Under the pieces are notes generated by a model, which did not search any database, was not told the DNA's origin, and worked only from the letters and a program-made list of their open reading frames with translations. Of a stretch of DNA of 64,000 bases, positions 28,161-37,404 are shown piece after piece. Every line of letters starts with the position of its first letter. The first letter of the stretch is position 1. The translations under genes and the position numbers were made by a program. Source of the DNA: Clostridium ihumii AP5 (GTDB taxonomy: Bacteria > Bacillota > Clostridia > Clostridiales > Clostridiaceae); the NCBI RefSeq assembly GCF_000612845.1, contig NZ_CCAT010000083.1, positions 186,001 to 250,000 on the forward strand, in the 5' to 3' direction.

Positions 28161-28200
28161 TAATAAAAAGTAAAATAATAAATATACATAAATATAGTGT

Positions 28201-28544
28201 TAATAGGGATACAAGTCTAAACTTTAAGTTATTCATGTTTCAGTTGAGAATTCTAATTAGTTTAATTGAAAATTGAAAGTGAATGTAAAAATTGGATTTC
28301 CAATTTAAAAGAATGATTTTTTATTAAATTTTCAAAGCAAATTATTTAAACGTAATATAAAAACTAGTTTTTATATATTTCTATTTTGGGATATTAGGAA
28401 CAAAGTGAGTAATAGCTACCATAACTTTTCACTCTTACTTCTTAGTTCTTAATTGGTTCCAAATATAAAAACATGAATAAATTTCAACTCTAGAATTATC
28501 ATTTGATAAATGTATTATTTAAAATTTGAACTTGGAACCCTATA
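28201..28544 (+). repeat. Dispersed intergenic repeat, copy C (344 bp)
   Basis: It opens with AATAGGGATACAAG and closes with CTTGGAACCCTATA. It has two AATTGAA heptads on the left, the AATTGGA/TCCAATT hairpin as in copy B, ATAAAAAC/GTTTTTAT, and a GATATTA/TAATAGC pair. The AGGAGG ribosome site of the SDR gene begins three bases after its end. Confidence 0.9.
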
Positions 28545-28556
28545 GTAGGAGGAAAA

Positions 28557-29297
28557 ATGAATTTACAAGGTAAGATTGCAATAATTACAGGTGCAAGTAG
28601 AGGAATAGGAAAAAGTATAGCTTTAGAGTTAACTAAAAGAGGTGCTAGTGTTGTAATTAATTATAAAGATAATGATGAAGCTGCAAGGAAAACATTAGAA
28701 GAAATAAAAGAAATTGGAGGGTATGGTATTTTAGTAAAAGGTGATGTATCAAATTATGAATTTTGTAATGAATTAGTAACCAAGACACTTAATACTTTTA
28801 GTAAAATAGACATATTAGTAAATAATGCAGCAATATCTAAAGTTGGATTATTTATAGATATGGATGAAAAAGATTTTGATGATATAATGAATATTAATAT
28901 TAAAGGAATATTTAATATGTGTAGAAATGTTTGTCCACACATGATAAGTAGGTCCCAAGGTAGCATAATAAATATTTCTTCAATGTGGGGAAATGCAGGT
29001 GCAGCTTGTGAGGTGATTTATTCTACATCAAAAGGTGCAGTAAATTTATTTACTAAAGCACTAGCAAAAGAATTAGCACCAATGAATATAAGAGTTAATG
29101 CGGTAGCGCCGGGAGTAATAAATACAGAGATGAATTCATTTTTATCTGATGAAGAAATGAATGAGCTTATTAATGAAATACCAATAGGTAGATTAGGAGA
29201 AGGAAATGAAGTGGCTAATACTGTTGCTTTTTTAGCATCTAAGGAATCTTCTTATATAACAGGTCAAATAATTAATGTAGATGGAGCTTTTTTATAA
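28557..29297 (+). CDS. Short-chain dehydrogenase/reductase (FabG-like or YmfI-like)
   Basis: This NAD(P)H-dependent SDR has 246 residues. The cofactor motif is TGASRGIG (about 12-19), then NNAA, catalytic Ser in NISSMWG, YSTSK (Tyr/Lys pair), and the closing GQIINVDGA. It is FabG-like. The stand-alone location outside a fatty-acid gene cluster and sequence feel also fit YmfI, the EF-P 5-aminopentanone reductase; sequence alone does not decide. The AGGAGG site starts three bases after repeat copy C, so the repeat forms nearly the entire leader. Confidence 0.88.
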   Translation: MNLQGKIAIITGASRGIGKSIALELTKRGASVVINYKDNDEAARKTLEEIKEIGGYGILVKGDVSNYEFCNELVTKTLNTFSKIDILVNNAAISKVGLFIDMDEKDFDDIMNINIKGIFNMCRNVCPHMISRSQGSIINISSMWGNAGAACEVIYSTSKGAVNLFTKALAKELAPMNIRVNAVAPGVINTEMNSFLSDEEMNELINEIPIGRLGEGNEVANTVAFLASKESSYITGQIINVDGAFL

Positions 29298-29380
29298 ATT
29301 TTTTCTATTGAAATTAAATTGAAACAAACTTATAGTATAATAATAATGCTAAGTTTATATAGGAAGAGGTGAATACAAGA

Positions 29381-29689
29381 ATGAAAGGTAAAAATATAAT
29401 ATATGTAATATTAGGTATTATTCTTATTATAGTTTTAGGACCATCAATATTAACCATATTTGGTACGATTATAAGTGGTATTTTTACTATAATAGCTTTT
29501 GTTATATTAGTAGCCGTTTTAGGGCTTGTATATTTAAAATATAAAGCTAAAAAGGAAATTAATAAGTCTAATGAGAATTATAGTCAATACAACTATTCTA
29601 ACAAAGAAAATTTAGGTACAGAAGAAAATGATAATGATGATTCTGTGATTATAGATGTTGATTATAAAGAAGTAGATAATGATAAGTAA
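29381..29689 (+). CDS. Small hypothetical membrane protein
   Basis: The 102-residue product has two adjacent hydrophobic segments (about 5-28 and 29-52) and a hydrophilic acidic tail (ENDNDDSVIIDVDYKEVDND). No family is recognised. ATG at 29381 is preferred because GAAGAGGTG lies nine bases upstream; the GTG inside that site would add four residues. It lies 50 bases before the response regulator gene with a terminator-like hairpin between them. Confidence 0.6.
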   Translation: MKGKNIIYVILGIILIIVLGPSILTIFGTIISGIFTIIAFVILVAVLGLVYLKYKAKKEINKSNENYSQYNYSNKENLGTEENDNDDSVIIDVDYKEVDNDK

Positions 29690-29716
29690 AGTCACAGAAG
29701 TTTATGTGACTTTTTA
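29689..29716 (+). terminator. Terminator
   Basis: Arms AAGTCACA and TGTGACTT are followed by TTT. Confidence 0.75.
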
Positions 29717-29750
29717 TTATATAAAAAATTAGAGAAAGGTGATATTGAGA

Positions 29751-30443
29751 ATGGAGAAAATCTTAATTGTTGAAGATGAAAGTTCAATTAGAAAGTTTTT
29801 AAAAATAAGTTTAAAAAGAGAAAATTTTATAGTTATAGAAGCTGAAAATGGAGAAGACGGAGTTCAAAAAGCTAGAGAAGAAAATCCTGATATAGTTATA
29901 CTGGATGTTATGTTAGGCAATGGAATTGATGGGTTTAAAGTATCTGAAATTTTAAAAAAGGAATATCCAGAGATGGGTGTTATAATGCTAACAGCAAGGG
30001 GGCAAGATACAGATAAAATTCAAGGATTAAGTTTTGGGGCAGATCATTATCTAGTAAAGCCATTTAACCCCATGGAATTAATTGCTATTATTAAATCCTT
30101 GCTTAGGAGATTAAAACAAACCAATAAAGATAAAAATAGCAACATGTTATTATCTGGAGAATTTAAAATAGATTTATATAGTAAGAAAGTATATAAAAAT
30201 GGTGAAGAAGTAGATTTAACACCAAAAGAGTATATGCTAGTTAAAATGTTTATTGAAAATAAAGGAAAGGCATTTAGTAGAGATGAACTTTTAGATATGG
30301 TTTGGGGATATAATTATGTAGGTGATAATAAAATTGTAGATGTTAATATAAGAAGACTTAGAAGTAAAATAGAAACTAATGCTTCTGAACCAGAATATAT
30401 TGAGACTGTTTGGGGTACAGGATATAGATGGAAGGAGATATAG
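29751..30443 (+). CDS. OmpR/PhoB-family response regulator
   Basis: The receiver domain (about 1-120) has the acidic pair in VEDE, the phosphorylated Asp in VILDVMLG (about 51), the Thr switch in MLTARGQ and the Lys in LVKPFNP. A winged-helix DNA-binding domain follows (about 130-230) with DLTPKEYMLVKMF and the recognition segment VDVNIRRLRSKI. ATG at 29751 follows AGAAAGGTG at good spacing; the earlier frame-open codon lacks a site. The kinase gene begins one base after its stop. Confidence 0.95.
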   Translation: MEKILIVEDESSIRKFLKISLKRENFIVIEAENGEDGVQKAREENPDIVILDVMLGNGIDGFKVSEILKKEYPEMGVIMLTARGQDTDKIQGLSFGADHYLVKPFNPMELIAIIKSLLRRLKQTNKDKNSNMLLSGEFKIDLYSKKVYKNGEEVDLTPKEYMLVKMFIENKGKAFSRDELLDMVWGYNYVGDNKIVDVNIRRLRSKIETNASEPEYIETVWGTGYRWKEI

Positions 30444-30444
30444 A

Positions 30445-31839
30445 TTGGCTTCAATAAAAAGTAAAATAGCGGGTGGATATTTAATTAGTATAATAATTAC
30501 TATTGTATTTGTGGAAATTATAGCAATAGTAGCAATCAGAAGTTACTATTATAGGAGTCTTGAAGAAAGATTAACAAATCAAATATCCATTTCGAGTAAT
30601 TTCTATAATACGTATTTTTATAATTCCACACTAAGAAGCAATGTTGCAAATGATGTAGATTTATTCTGGGAAGATACAGATGTTAAAGCACAAATTATTG
30701 ATAAAAATGGAAATATAATAATGGATTCACAAGGAGAAATTTTTGATAAAATAGAACGAAATGATAACTTTAAAAATTTAATAAGTGGAAAAAACAGAAT
30801 GTATAAGGAAAAGACAGATATAAATGGTGTATCAGTAATTAGTGTATATATGCCATTGTATTATAATAGTGAGATTGATGGAGTACTAAGGTTTATTTCA
30901 TCAACAGAAAATATAAAAACAAGTATAATTAAGTTATCTAAATATGCAGTAATGTCAGGTATAGGAGTTGTTATTTTATCAAGTTTTGTAAGTGTTTTAA
31001 TTTCTAATAGCGTAAGCAGACCATTAAAAAATATATCTGATGGTGCGGAGAAAATGGCTAAAGGAAACTTTAAAGAAAAAATTCCTAAGTTTGCAGATGA
31101 TGAATTAGGAAAGTTATCAGATACATTAAATTATATGTCAGAAGAAATTCTTAAAAATGAAAAAGTTAAAAATGAATTTATTGCATCTGTTTCACATGAA
31201 CTTAGAACGCCTCTTACTTCTATAAAAGGATGGTCTATAGTTTTAAAATCATCTGATTTTGAAGATGAAGAAGAAATTAAAGAGGGATTAGATATTATAG
31301 AGCAGGAAGTAGATAGATTAACATATTTAGTTGAAGATCTTTTAGATTTTTCAAAATTATTATCAGGAAATATAACTTTGAAAAAGCAAAATACTGATAT
31401 GGAAGAGTTAGTTGAAAGTGTGTGTAGACAAGTAAATCCTAGAATTAGGAATGAAGGCTTAGGGTTGTCATTAAAAATAGATGGTCAAATACCAATAGTA
31501 ATGGTTGATAAAAATAGGATAAAGCAAGTGCTTATAAACATAATTGACAATGCAATTAAATTTACTGATAAAGGTGGAAATATAGGTGTGCATTTAAGAG
31601 CAGATGAAAATAATATATATATGTCAGTAAAAGATAATGGAAGTGGAATTAGCAAGGAAGATTTACTGAAGGTTAAAGAGAAATTCTATAAAGGTAATAG
31701 TTCTAAATCTAGTAATGGAATAGGGTTATCAGTATGTGAGGAAATAATGGAGTTGCATAATGGAAAGCTAAAAATAGAAAGTGAAATAAATATAGGGACA
31801 GAAGTTACCCTTAGTGTACCTATAAAATTATTATCATAG
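30445..31839 (+). CDS. Sensor histidine kinase
   Basis: This membrane kinase is the partner of the adjacent regulator. Two membrane helices (about 10-32 and 165-188) bracket an extracytoplasmic sensor domain of some 130 residues, followed by HAMP, the phosphoacceptor box SVSHELRTPLTSIKGW, the N box NIIDNAIKF, and G boxes DNGSGIS and NGIGLSV. TTG at 30445 is chosen because GAAGGAGAT precedes it and it lies directly after the regulator's stop; the open frame continues upstream inside the regulator gene. The downstream lipoprotein gene may encode an associated sensor component. Confidence 0.93.
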   Translation: MASIKSKIAGGYLISIIITIVFVEIIAIVAIRSYYYRSLEERLTNQISISSNFYNTYFYNSTLRSNVANDVDLFWEDTDVKAQIIDKNGNIIMDSQGEIFDKIERNDNFKNLISGKNRMYKEKTDINGVSVISVYMPLYYNSEIDGVLRFISSTENIKTSIIKLSKYAVMSGIGVVILSSFVSVLISNSVSRPLKNISDGAEKMAKGNFKEKIPKFADDELGKLSDTLNYMSEEILKNEKVKNEFIASVSHELRTPLTSIKGWSIVLKSSDFEDEEEIKEGLDIIEQEVDRLTYLVEDLLDFSKLLSGNITLKKQNTDMEELVESVCRQVNPRIRNEGLGLSLKIDGQIPIVMVDKNRIKQVLINIIDNAIKFTDKGGNIGVHLRADENNIYMSVKDNGSGISKEDLLKVKEKFYKGNSSKSSNGIGLSVCEEIMELHNGKLKIESEINIGTEVTLSVPIKLLS

Positions 31840-31852
31840 AGGATATGAATTT

Positions 31853-33394
31853 ATGAAAAAGATATTTAAGTATATATTAGTATTTTTAATAATAATTATA
31901 TTCACTGGTTGTAAATATGAAGCAGATGAATTTGGAATAAATACAGAAAAACCAGAAGCAACACCAATAATTTCAGGACAATGGCTAATAAATAAACATA
32001 CTGTATTGGAAAACAAAATAAAAGATGATAGTATACCTTCAGCAACATGGGATGAAAAGATAATTATACTAAATAAAGAAGTAGCTATATTTCCTAACAA
32101 TACCTATAAAAATCCTAATTATAAATTAAAAATTGTAGATTCAAATGAGTATATTTTTAATAAATATGGAAAACTTCCAGAGGAAATAGGGATAAAAGAA
32201 GAAGAGGTGAAAGTTGTATCTATATCTTCAAAAGAACGATATTATGAAGAAATAATATTAATAGATGATAATAATGCTATTATAGAAAATAATGATATCT
32301 TATATCACTTATCTAGAATTAGTGAAGGTGATATGGATACTATTAAGAAAAAGAGACAAAATAGGGGTGTATCTATAAGTGGCTTTGAGAAAAGTTCAAT
32401 TGATCACAATGATCAAAAAAGTGGTGTATTAATAGGATTAAAATCTAAAAATGAAAATTATAATGTACATTATCCAGAAAGATTTTTAAATTATACAGAT
32501 AATATAAATAATTTTTTGTATAGAACAATATGGATTGGATATAATGGAAGCACTATAGAAATAAAAGAAATTCCATATATATTATTACCAAGAAAAAGTG
32601 GATTTTGGAAAATTAATTCTGAAAAAGTTGTGACAGAAGAAAAAATTTATGATGACATACTAATATCTCCTTTAGAAAAAGAACAGAGAAGGATTGCATT
32701 AGAAAGTGTATTGAAAACAAATAAGATTTTTTATGCTTCAACAGAAATAAATTTCATATGTAATGACTATGTTAGTATAAAAGCTTATTCAAGTATTTTA
32801 AGCGAAGAGGGAATAGGAAAAAGTTATGAAGATATAAGTATAATACCAGTAGATACTATTTATGCTGGTGATGTAAAAGATATAACAGCGTCAAAAATCT
32901 TAAATAAGGATGGAATGAAAGTTCTTGAGAAGTCTATAATAGGAGCATTAAACCAAGGATATGATAATAAAAATGTTAACATAGAAAATTTTACAAGTAT
33001 GTCAGTAGAACGAGTTCCAGGAAAGTGGTCACTTAATGGAAGAATAAGTACTACAAATAGTAACTTTGATTATGTAGATTTTTGTATACCTATAGAAATA
33101 CCTCAGACAATATTGAGATATGATTCGGTGTACTTGCCATTGAGTAAGGTTAAAGATCAAGTACCTAAATTAAAGGATATAATATTTTCTCCTAATAAAA
33201 GCTTAGCAGTAGGATTCACTAATGATAAAATGCTTATTTATGAAGTTAAAGGAAGTAATATACAAGAGGAAGCATTAGCTGAAATAGATTTAAAAAGTAA
33301 TGAAAAAATTATAATGGCTGAGTGGGCTACTGATGAGTATGTTGATAATTGGAGTAAAGAAGTAAGTAAAGTTACAAAAGAGTTAAATAAATAA
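31853..33394 (+). CDS. Hypothetical lipoprotein linked to a two-component system
   Basis: The 513-residue protein has a lipoprotein signal with lipobox IFTGC (about residues 16-20) and is predicted to sit outside the membrane. I recognise no domain. It is rich in beta-strand-like stretches, and the last 80 residues (SPNKSLAVGFTNDKMLIYEV) resemble beta-propeller or WD-like strands. It begins 13 bases after the kinase gene and ends at the operon terminator, so it is most likely a member of this signalling unit, either an accessory sensor or a regulated output. That role is an inference. Confidence 0.7.
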   Translation: MKKIFKYILVFLIIIIFTGCKYEADEFGINTEKPEATPIISGQWLINKHTVLENKIKDDSIPSATWDEKIIILNKEVAIFPNNTYKNPNYKLKIVDSNEYIFNKYGKLPEEIGIKEEEVKVVSISSKERYYEEIILIDDNNAIIENNDILYHLSRISEGDMDTIKKKRQNRGVSISGFEKSSIDHNDQKSGVLIGLKSKNENYNVHYPERFLNYTDNINNFLYRTIWIGYNGSTIEIKEIPYILLPRKSGFWKINSEKVVTEEKIYDDILISPLEKEQRRIALESVLKTNKIFYASTEINFICNDYVSIKAYSSILSEEGIGKSYEDISIIPVDTIYAGDVKDITASKILNKDGMKVLEKSIIGALNQGYDNKNVNIENFTSMSVERVPGKWSLNGRISTTNSNFDYVDFCIPIEIPQTILRYDSVYLPLSKVKDQVPKLKDIIFSPNKSLAVGFTNDKMLIYEVKGSNIQEEALAEIDLKSNEKIIMAEWATDEYVDNWSKEVSKVTKELNK

Positions 33395-33432
33395 GAAGGA
33401 AATTTTCAAATGAAAATTTCCTTCTTATTTTT
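33390..33432. terminator. Bidirectional terminator
   Basis: Long arms AATAAGAAGGAAATTTTC and GAAAATTTCCTTCTTATT around AAAT separate the convergent lipoprotein and nrdJ genes. Confidence 0.9.
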
Positions 33433-36413
33433 TAGCTACATCCTGTAGTGGTTCCGCAATCTTGACAAACCTTACAAGTACCATTTTTAACAAGGTGAGT
33501 ACTTGAACAATTGGAACAAATTTCTGAGTAAATTCGTTCACCTTCAATAGTGCTACTTGAAATTTCATCAGTAACAGTAGCCTCTAAATTAGTTTTATGA
33601 AAGTTAATTTTTAAGTTAGTAAGTTGAGGTTTTACTTGACAACGAGAAAAGTCCCCAAGTTCAATATCTATAATTTTACTTATTAAATCTGAAATAGAAG
33701 TTACACTTTTAATATAAGGATGCTTTTGAACAAATCCATAAGGTTCATATTTTTGACCACGTAACATTTTTGAAATATCTGATGCTGGAACATGATATTG
33801 TAACATCACAGATATAGATTTAGAAAGTGAGTTTAAAAGTCCAGTAATAATAGTACCTTCTCTATCTGTAGTAATGTAAATTTCAGTTATATCGCCATTA
33901 ACATTTCTATTGACTGTAGTATAAATTTTGACATCATCTATTTGAGCTGGATGAGTTGTTCCATATCTTATACCTTCAGGTTTCTCACGACTAGATATAT
34001 GTGTTTTAAATTCTAAACTTTTAGCTTTATTTAATAGTTCATTATAAGTTAAGTCTTCTAAATTTAACTTTTTATCATCATTTAAAGTAGTATTTAATGG
34101 CTGGCTTGCTTTACATCCATCCCTATATAACGAAATACCTTTTACACCAAGTTTCCAAGAGTCAATAACAACTTTTTTAAAATCATCTATAGTTGCATTA
34201 TTAGGTAAGTTAACGGTTTTAGATATAGCACCTGAAATCATAGGAGTTATACTAGCCATCATGAATACATGACCTTCTGGTGTTATATATCTTTCACCTG
34301 AACCACATTTATTTGCAGTATCAAATATAGCAAGATGTTCAGGTTTTAAATGTGGAGCACCTTCAATTTTGCCATCAATTATCTTTTCATATTCAAAACC
34401 ATCTTCATTTACAATTTCTTTTCTTAAGATATAATTTAAAATATCATTTACTTCGTTTTTATCATATCCTAAGTTTTTAAGGCTAGCTTCAATAACTGGA
34501 TTTACTATAGTCATAAATCCACCACCAGATAATTTTTTATATATAAAGTGTGAAAAATAAGGTTCAATAGACGTAGCACCACAGTCCATTGCAAAAGAAA
34601 TAGTTCCAGTAGGCGCAATAACAGAAACTTGAGCATTTCTATAACCATATTTTTTACCTAAAGAATACGCATTAAGCCAAGATTCTTTCAAGCAATTACT
34701 TACGTTAGATAATCCCATTTTATCTAAAAGTGCATGATTAACTTCTAATGGAGTATAGTTTAAATCTTCATACTTAGTATCTAAAGCTTTAGCTGCTCTA
34801 CAATGATTTCTAATTACTTTTAACATATGTTCTTTATTTAGTTCATACTTTTCAAATGAACCAAGTTTTTTAGCCATCATTGAAGAAGTAACATAAGAAT
34901 TAGAAGTTAATATACCAATTAAACTAGCTGAAAATGCTCTAGCTTCTTCAGAATTATAAGGATATCCCATAACCATAAGTAATGATGCCAGATTAGATAT
35001 TCCAAGCCCAGTTGTTCTGAAAAGATAAGTTTTTCTTGCTATATCTTCTGTAGGAAATTGGCCCCAATGGATTGAAGCTTCTAAAGCTAATTGAATAATA
35101 GAAACTATATGAACATATCCTTCTAAATCAAAATGGTTAGTAGTTTCATCAAAAAACTTATAAACATTTATTGATGCTAAATTACATGAAGTATCATCTA
35201 AAAATGCATATTCCCCACAAGGATTAGTAGAATTAATTCTATTATATTTGGCACCATAAACACCATCTTCTCCACAAGGACATGTATGCCATGCATTAAA
35301 AGTATCATCAAATTGAGGGGCTGGGTCTGCACATTTCCACGCGCTAGTATTAAACTTATCCCAAAGAGTTTTTACTTTAATAGTCTCATTAACTCTGTTA
35401 TCAACTCTTCCTACAAGTTCTATTGTTTCATCTTGATTATTAGGTAAATTGTCTACTTTTTTCATAAATTCATCACTGAAACGTATAGAATTATTTCCAT
35501 TTTGACCAGAAACAGTTTCATATGCTTCACCTTCAAAGCTTGCATCATACCCCATTTTGCCAAGAGCCTTAACTTTATCTTCCTCTTTAGACTTCCATTC
35601 GATAAAGTCCACTATTTCAGGATGATTTATATCTAGTGCAACCATTTTAGCAGCTCTTCTTGTAGTTCCACCAGATTTTATAGCACCCGCATTTCTATCT
35701 AGTCCTTTTAAAAAGCTCATAACTCCAGAAGAAACTCCACCACCAGATAATTTTTCACCTTTAGCTCTTATTGTTGAGTAATTAGTGCCAGTACCAGAAC
35801 CACCTTTGAATAATTTAGTTTCGGTAACATATTGCTCAGAGATAGAATGATTACCGAGCAGTTTATCCTCAATAGAAAGAATAAAGCATGCAGAAGCTTG
35901 AGTTCTAGTATAAGCATCCTTGCTTTTTAATACTTTTTTTCCTTTAGGGTCAAAATAGAAAGTATTTAGTGAATTACCATGTATGTCATAAGAATGTTTT
36001 AATCCAGTATTAAACCATTGGGGAGAGTTTGGAGCATACATTTGATTTAAAAAACAATAAGCAAGTTCATCATATAAAATTTTATGTTCATCACCTGTAC
36101 TTATTAAGCCTTCATCAATTAAAGCTTCACACCAAAAATTTACAATTCTGTGAACAACCATTTTTAGGCTGTTTTCATATCCACAATCATTAGGTACTAA
36201 TGCTTTTCTGAAATATTTTGAAGCTATTATATCACATGCATTTTGTGAATAATGAGAAGGAAATTCTAAATCCTTCATATCTATCAAAATTTTATTAGTT
36301 TTATAATCTTTTAAAAACACATCAACTTTTTTCCATTGAAATAAATCATATACAGTAAGTTTAGTGTTGTTTTCTAATTCTTTAGTAAAATATCTTTTTA
36401 ATATATTATTCAT
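33432..36413 (-). CDS. nrdJ: Vitamin B12-dependent ribonucleotide reductase (class II)
   Basis: This enzyme reduces ribonucleotides to deoxyribonucleotides with adenosylcobalamin, with no oxygen requirement. Landmarks are NSPQWFNTG, GSGTGTNYS, STNPCGEYAFLDD with the active-site Asn/Cys/Glu, and SVIAPTGTISFAMDCGA. A large insert precedes a C-terminal zinc ribbon (CSNCSSTHLVKNGTCKVC) and a final CGTTTGCS that supplies redox cysteines. Length of about 993 is normal for this type. The ATG at 36413 or 36419 has no ribosome site of its own; a strong one lies upstream before an in-frame mini-ORF. NrdR-like boxes overlap the promoter. Confidence 0.95.
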   Translation of the reverse strand: MNNILKRYFTKELENNTKLTVYDLFQWKKVDVFLKDYKTNKILIDMKDLEFPSHYSQNACDIIASKYFRKALVPNDCGYENSLKMVVHRIVNFWCEALIDEGLISTGDEHKILYDELAYCFLNQMYAPNSPQWFNTGLKHSYDIHGNSLNTFYFDPKGKKVLKSKDAYTRTQASACFILSIEDKLLGNHSISEQYVTETKLFKGGSGTGTNYSTIRAKGEKLSGGGVSSGVMSFLKGLDRNAGAIKSGGTTRRAAKMVALDINHPEIVDFIEWKSKEEDKVKALGKMGYDASFEGEAYETVSGQNGNNSIRFSDEFMKKVDNLPNNQDETIELVGRVDNRVNETIKVKTLWDKFNTSAWKCADPAPQFDDTFNAWHTCPCGEDGVYGAKYNRINSTNPCGEYAFLDDTSCNLASINVYKFFDETTNHFDLEGYVHIVSIIQLALEASIHWGQFPTEDIARKTYLFRTTGLGISNLASLLMVMGYPYNSEEARAFSASLIGILTSNSYVTSSMMAKKLGSFEKYELNKEHMLKVIRNHCRAAKALDTKYEDLNYTPLEVNHALLDKMGLSNVSNCLKESWLNAYSLGKKYGYRNAQVSVIAPTGTISFAMDCGATSIEPYFSHFIYKKLSGGGFMTIVNPVIEASLKNLGYDKNEVNDILNYILRKEIVNEDGFEYEKIIDGKIEGAPHLKPEHLAIFDTANKCGSGERYITPEGHVFMMASITPMISGAISKTVNLPNNATIDDFKKVVIDSWKLGVKGISLYRDGCKASQPLNTTLNDDKKLNLEDLTYNELLNKAKSLEFKTHISSREKPEGIRYGTTHPAQIDDVKIYTTVNRNVNGDITEIYITTDREGTIITGLLNSLSKSISVMLQYHVPASDISKMLRGQKYEPYGFVQKHPYIKSVTSISDLISKIIDIELGDFSRCQVKPQLTNLKINFHKTNLEATVTDEISSSTIEGERIYSEICSNCSSTHLVKNGTCKVCQDCGTTTGCS

Positions 36414-36428
36414 TATCATTGCTGAATG

Positions 36429-36452
36429 CTAAAAATAAGCATATAACAGCAT
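36429..36452 (-). CDS. Seven-codon mini-ORF in frame before nrdJ
   Basis: The best ribosome site of the leader, AGGAGGTGACA, is followed by ATG and the peptide MLLYAYF, then TAG. Ten bases later the nrdJ ATG follows in the same frame. Nearby arms GCTG/CAGC and ATGCT/AGCAT can fold across the mini-ORF. It may act by termination-reinitiation; a mutated former start or base-call error is the alternative. Confidence 0.5.
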   Translation of the reverse strand: MLLYAYF

Positions 36453-36481
36453 TGTCACCTCCTAAAACTAAACACACTCAT

Positions 36482-36528
36482 ACACTATATGTAGAATAAG
36501 TGATATTTGAGTGCACTACATGTTGTAT
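36482..36528 (-). promoter_or_regulatory. Paired NrdR-type boxes
   Basis: ACACTATATGTAGAAT (36482) and GCACTACATGTTGTAT (36513) resemble the NrdR consensus acaCwAtATaTwGtgt. They are 31 bases apart start to start, the three-helical-turn spacing typical of NrdR pairs, and the second overlaps the -10 of the nrdJ promoter. Confidence 0.82.
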
Positions 36529-36555
36529 TATATAATAAGGGTGATTTTTAATCAA
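36527..36555 (-). promoter_or_regulatory. Promoter of nrdJ
   Basis: On the minus strand TTGATT (36555-36550) and TATAAT (36532-36527) are spaced by 17 bases. Confidence 0.8.
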
Positions 36556-36891
36556 GAAATATTATTATGTAAAAATCATAATAAATAACGATAAAATAAC
36601 AAAATTCGTTTAAAACCTCTTGTTTATATATAAATATAAAATAAATATATAATATAAAATGTAAATGTATAGATTTTTTTAATGTTATAAATTAAAATGT
36701 TATAGAGAATATTAAATGATATAATAAGATTTTATAGAAGTAAATTTTAAACAACACAAATTAGTTTTTACTAATATTTTAAGTCTATTCTTAAAATATT
36801 TTTCAAATATATAGTAATTTAAGAATAAGAAAGTATTTAAATCCCATTTTAGATGAAAGATACAAATTTATTAAATAAAGGAGGTTTTTTT
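36556..36891. other. AT-rich intergenic region
   Basis: About 335 bases between the nrdJ promoter and the gamma carbonic anhydrase gene. It is A/T-rich with no repeat copy or clear plus-strand promoter. An open frame from 36853 joins the next gene but lacks a ribosome site. Confidence 0.4.
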
Positions 36892-37404
36892 ATGATAAAA
36901 TCAGTAATGGGGAAAACTCCAATAGTACATGAAAGTTGCTTTATTGCGGAGAATTCTGTGATAGTAGGAGACGTAGAGATAAATGAGGACGCAAATATAT
37001 GGTATGGTGCTGCTTTAAGAAGTGATATGAGTTATTTAAAAGTTGGCAAGAATACTAATATACAAGAAAATTCAACAGTTCATAATGATTTTGGATTTCC
37101 TACAATAATAGGAGAGAATGTTACAATTGGACATAATGCAATAATACATGGTTGTAAAATTTCAAATAATGTCCTAATTGGAATGGGTTCAATAATACTT
37201 AATGATGCAGAAATAGGTGAAAATACTATAATAGGTGCAGGCAGTTTAGTTACACAAGGAAAAAAGATTCCTTCAGGTGTTTTGTGTATGGGATCACCAG
37301 CCAAAGTTATAAGAGAACTTACTAAGGAAGAAATAGAAAGTATTGATAAATCAGCAAAAGAATATGTAAAACTTTCTAAAAAACATAAAATGGGAAATTT
37401 ATAG
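36892..37404 (+). CDS. Gamma carbonic anhydrase-like hexapeptide protein
   Basis: This 170-residue left-handed beta-helix protein belongs to the gamma-CA/PaaY/CaiE group. The probable zinc histidines are in STVHNDFG, TIGHNAIIHGC, and the hexapeptide series runs from about residue 12 to 150. The usual GAxSLV closing segment is present. Function in this group varies between carbonic anhydrase and thioesterase-like activity, so the substrate is not fixed. ATG at 36892 follows AAAGGAGG. The stop codon TAG is supplied by the TATAGG end of repeat copy D. Confidence 0.88.
   Translation: MIKSVMGKTPIVHESCFIAENSVIVGDVEINEDANIWYGAALRSDMSYLKVGKNTNIQENSTVHNDFGFPTIIGENVTIGHNAIIHGCKISNNVLIGMGSIILNDAEIGENTIIGAGSLVTQGKKIPSGVLCMGSPAKVIRELTKEEIESIDKSAKEYVKLSKKHKMGNL

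Noticed and set aside
36420-36560. Cobalamin riboswitch before nrdJ
   Set aside because: No B12-box or matching stems were seen; the short leader contains NrdR boxes and a mini-ORF instead.
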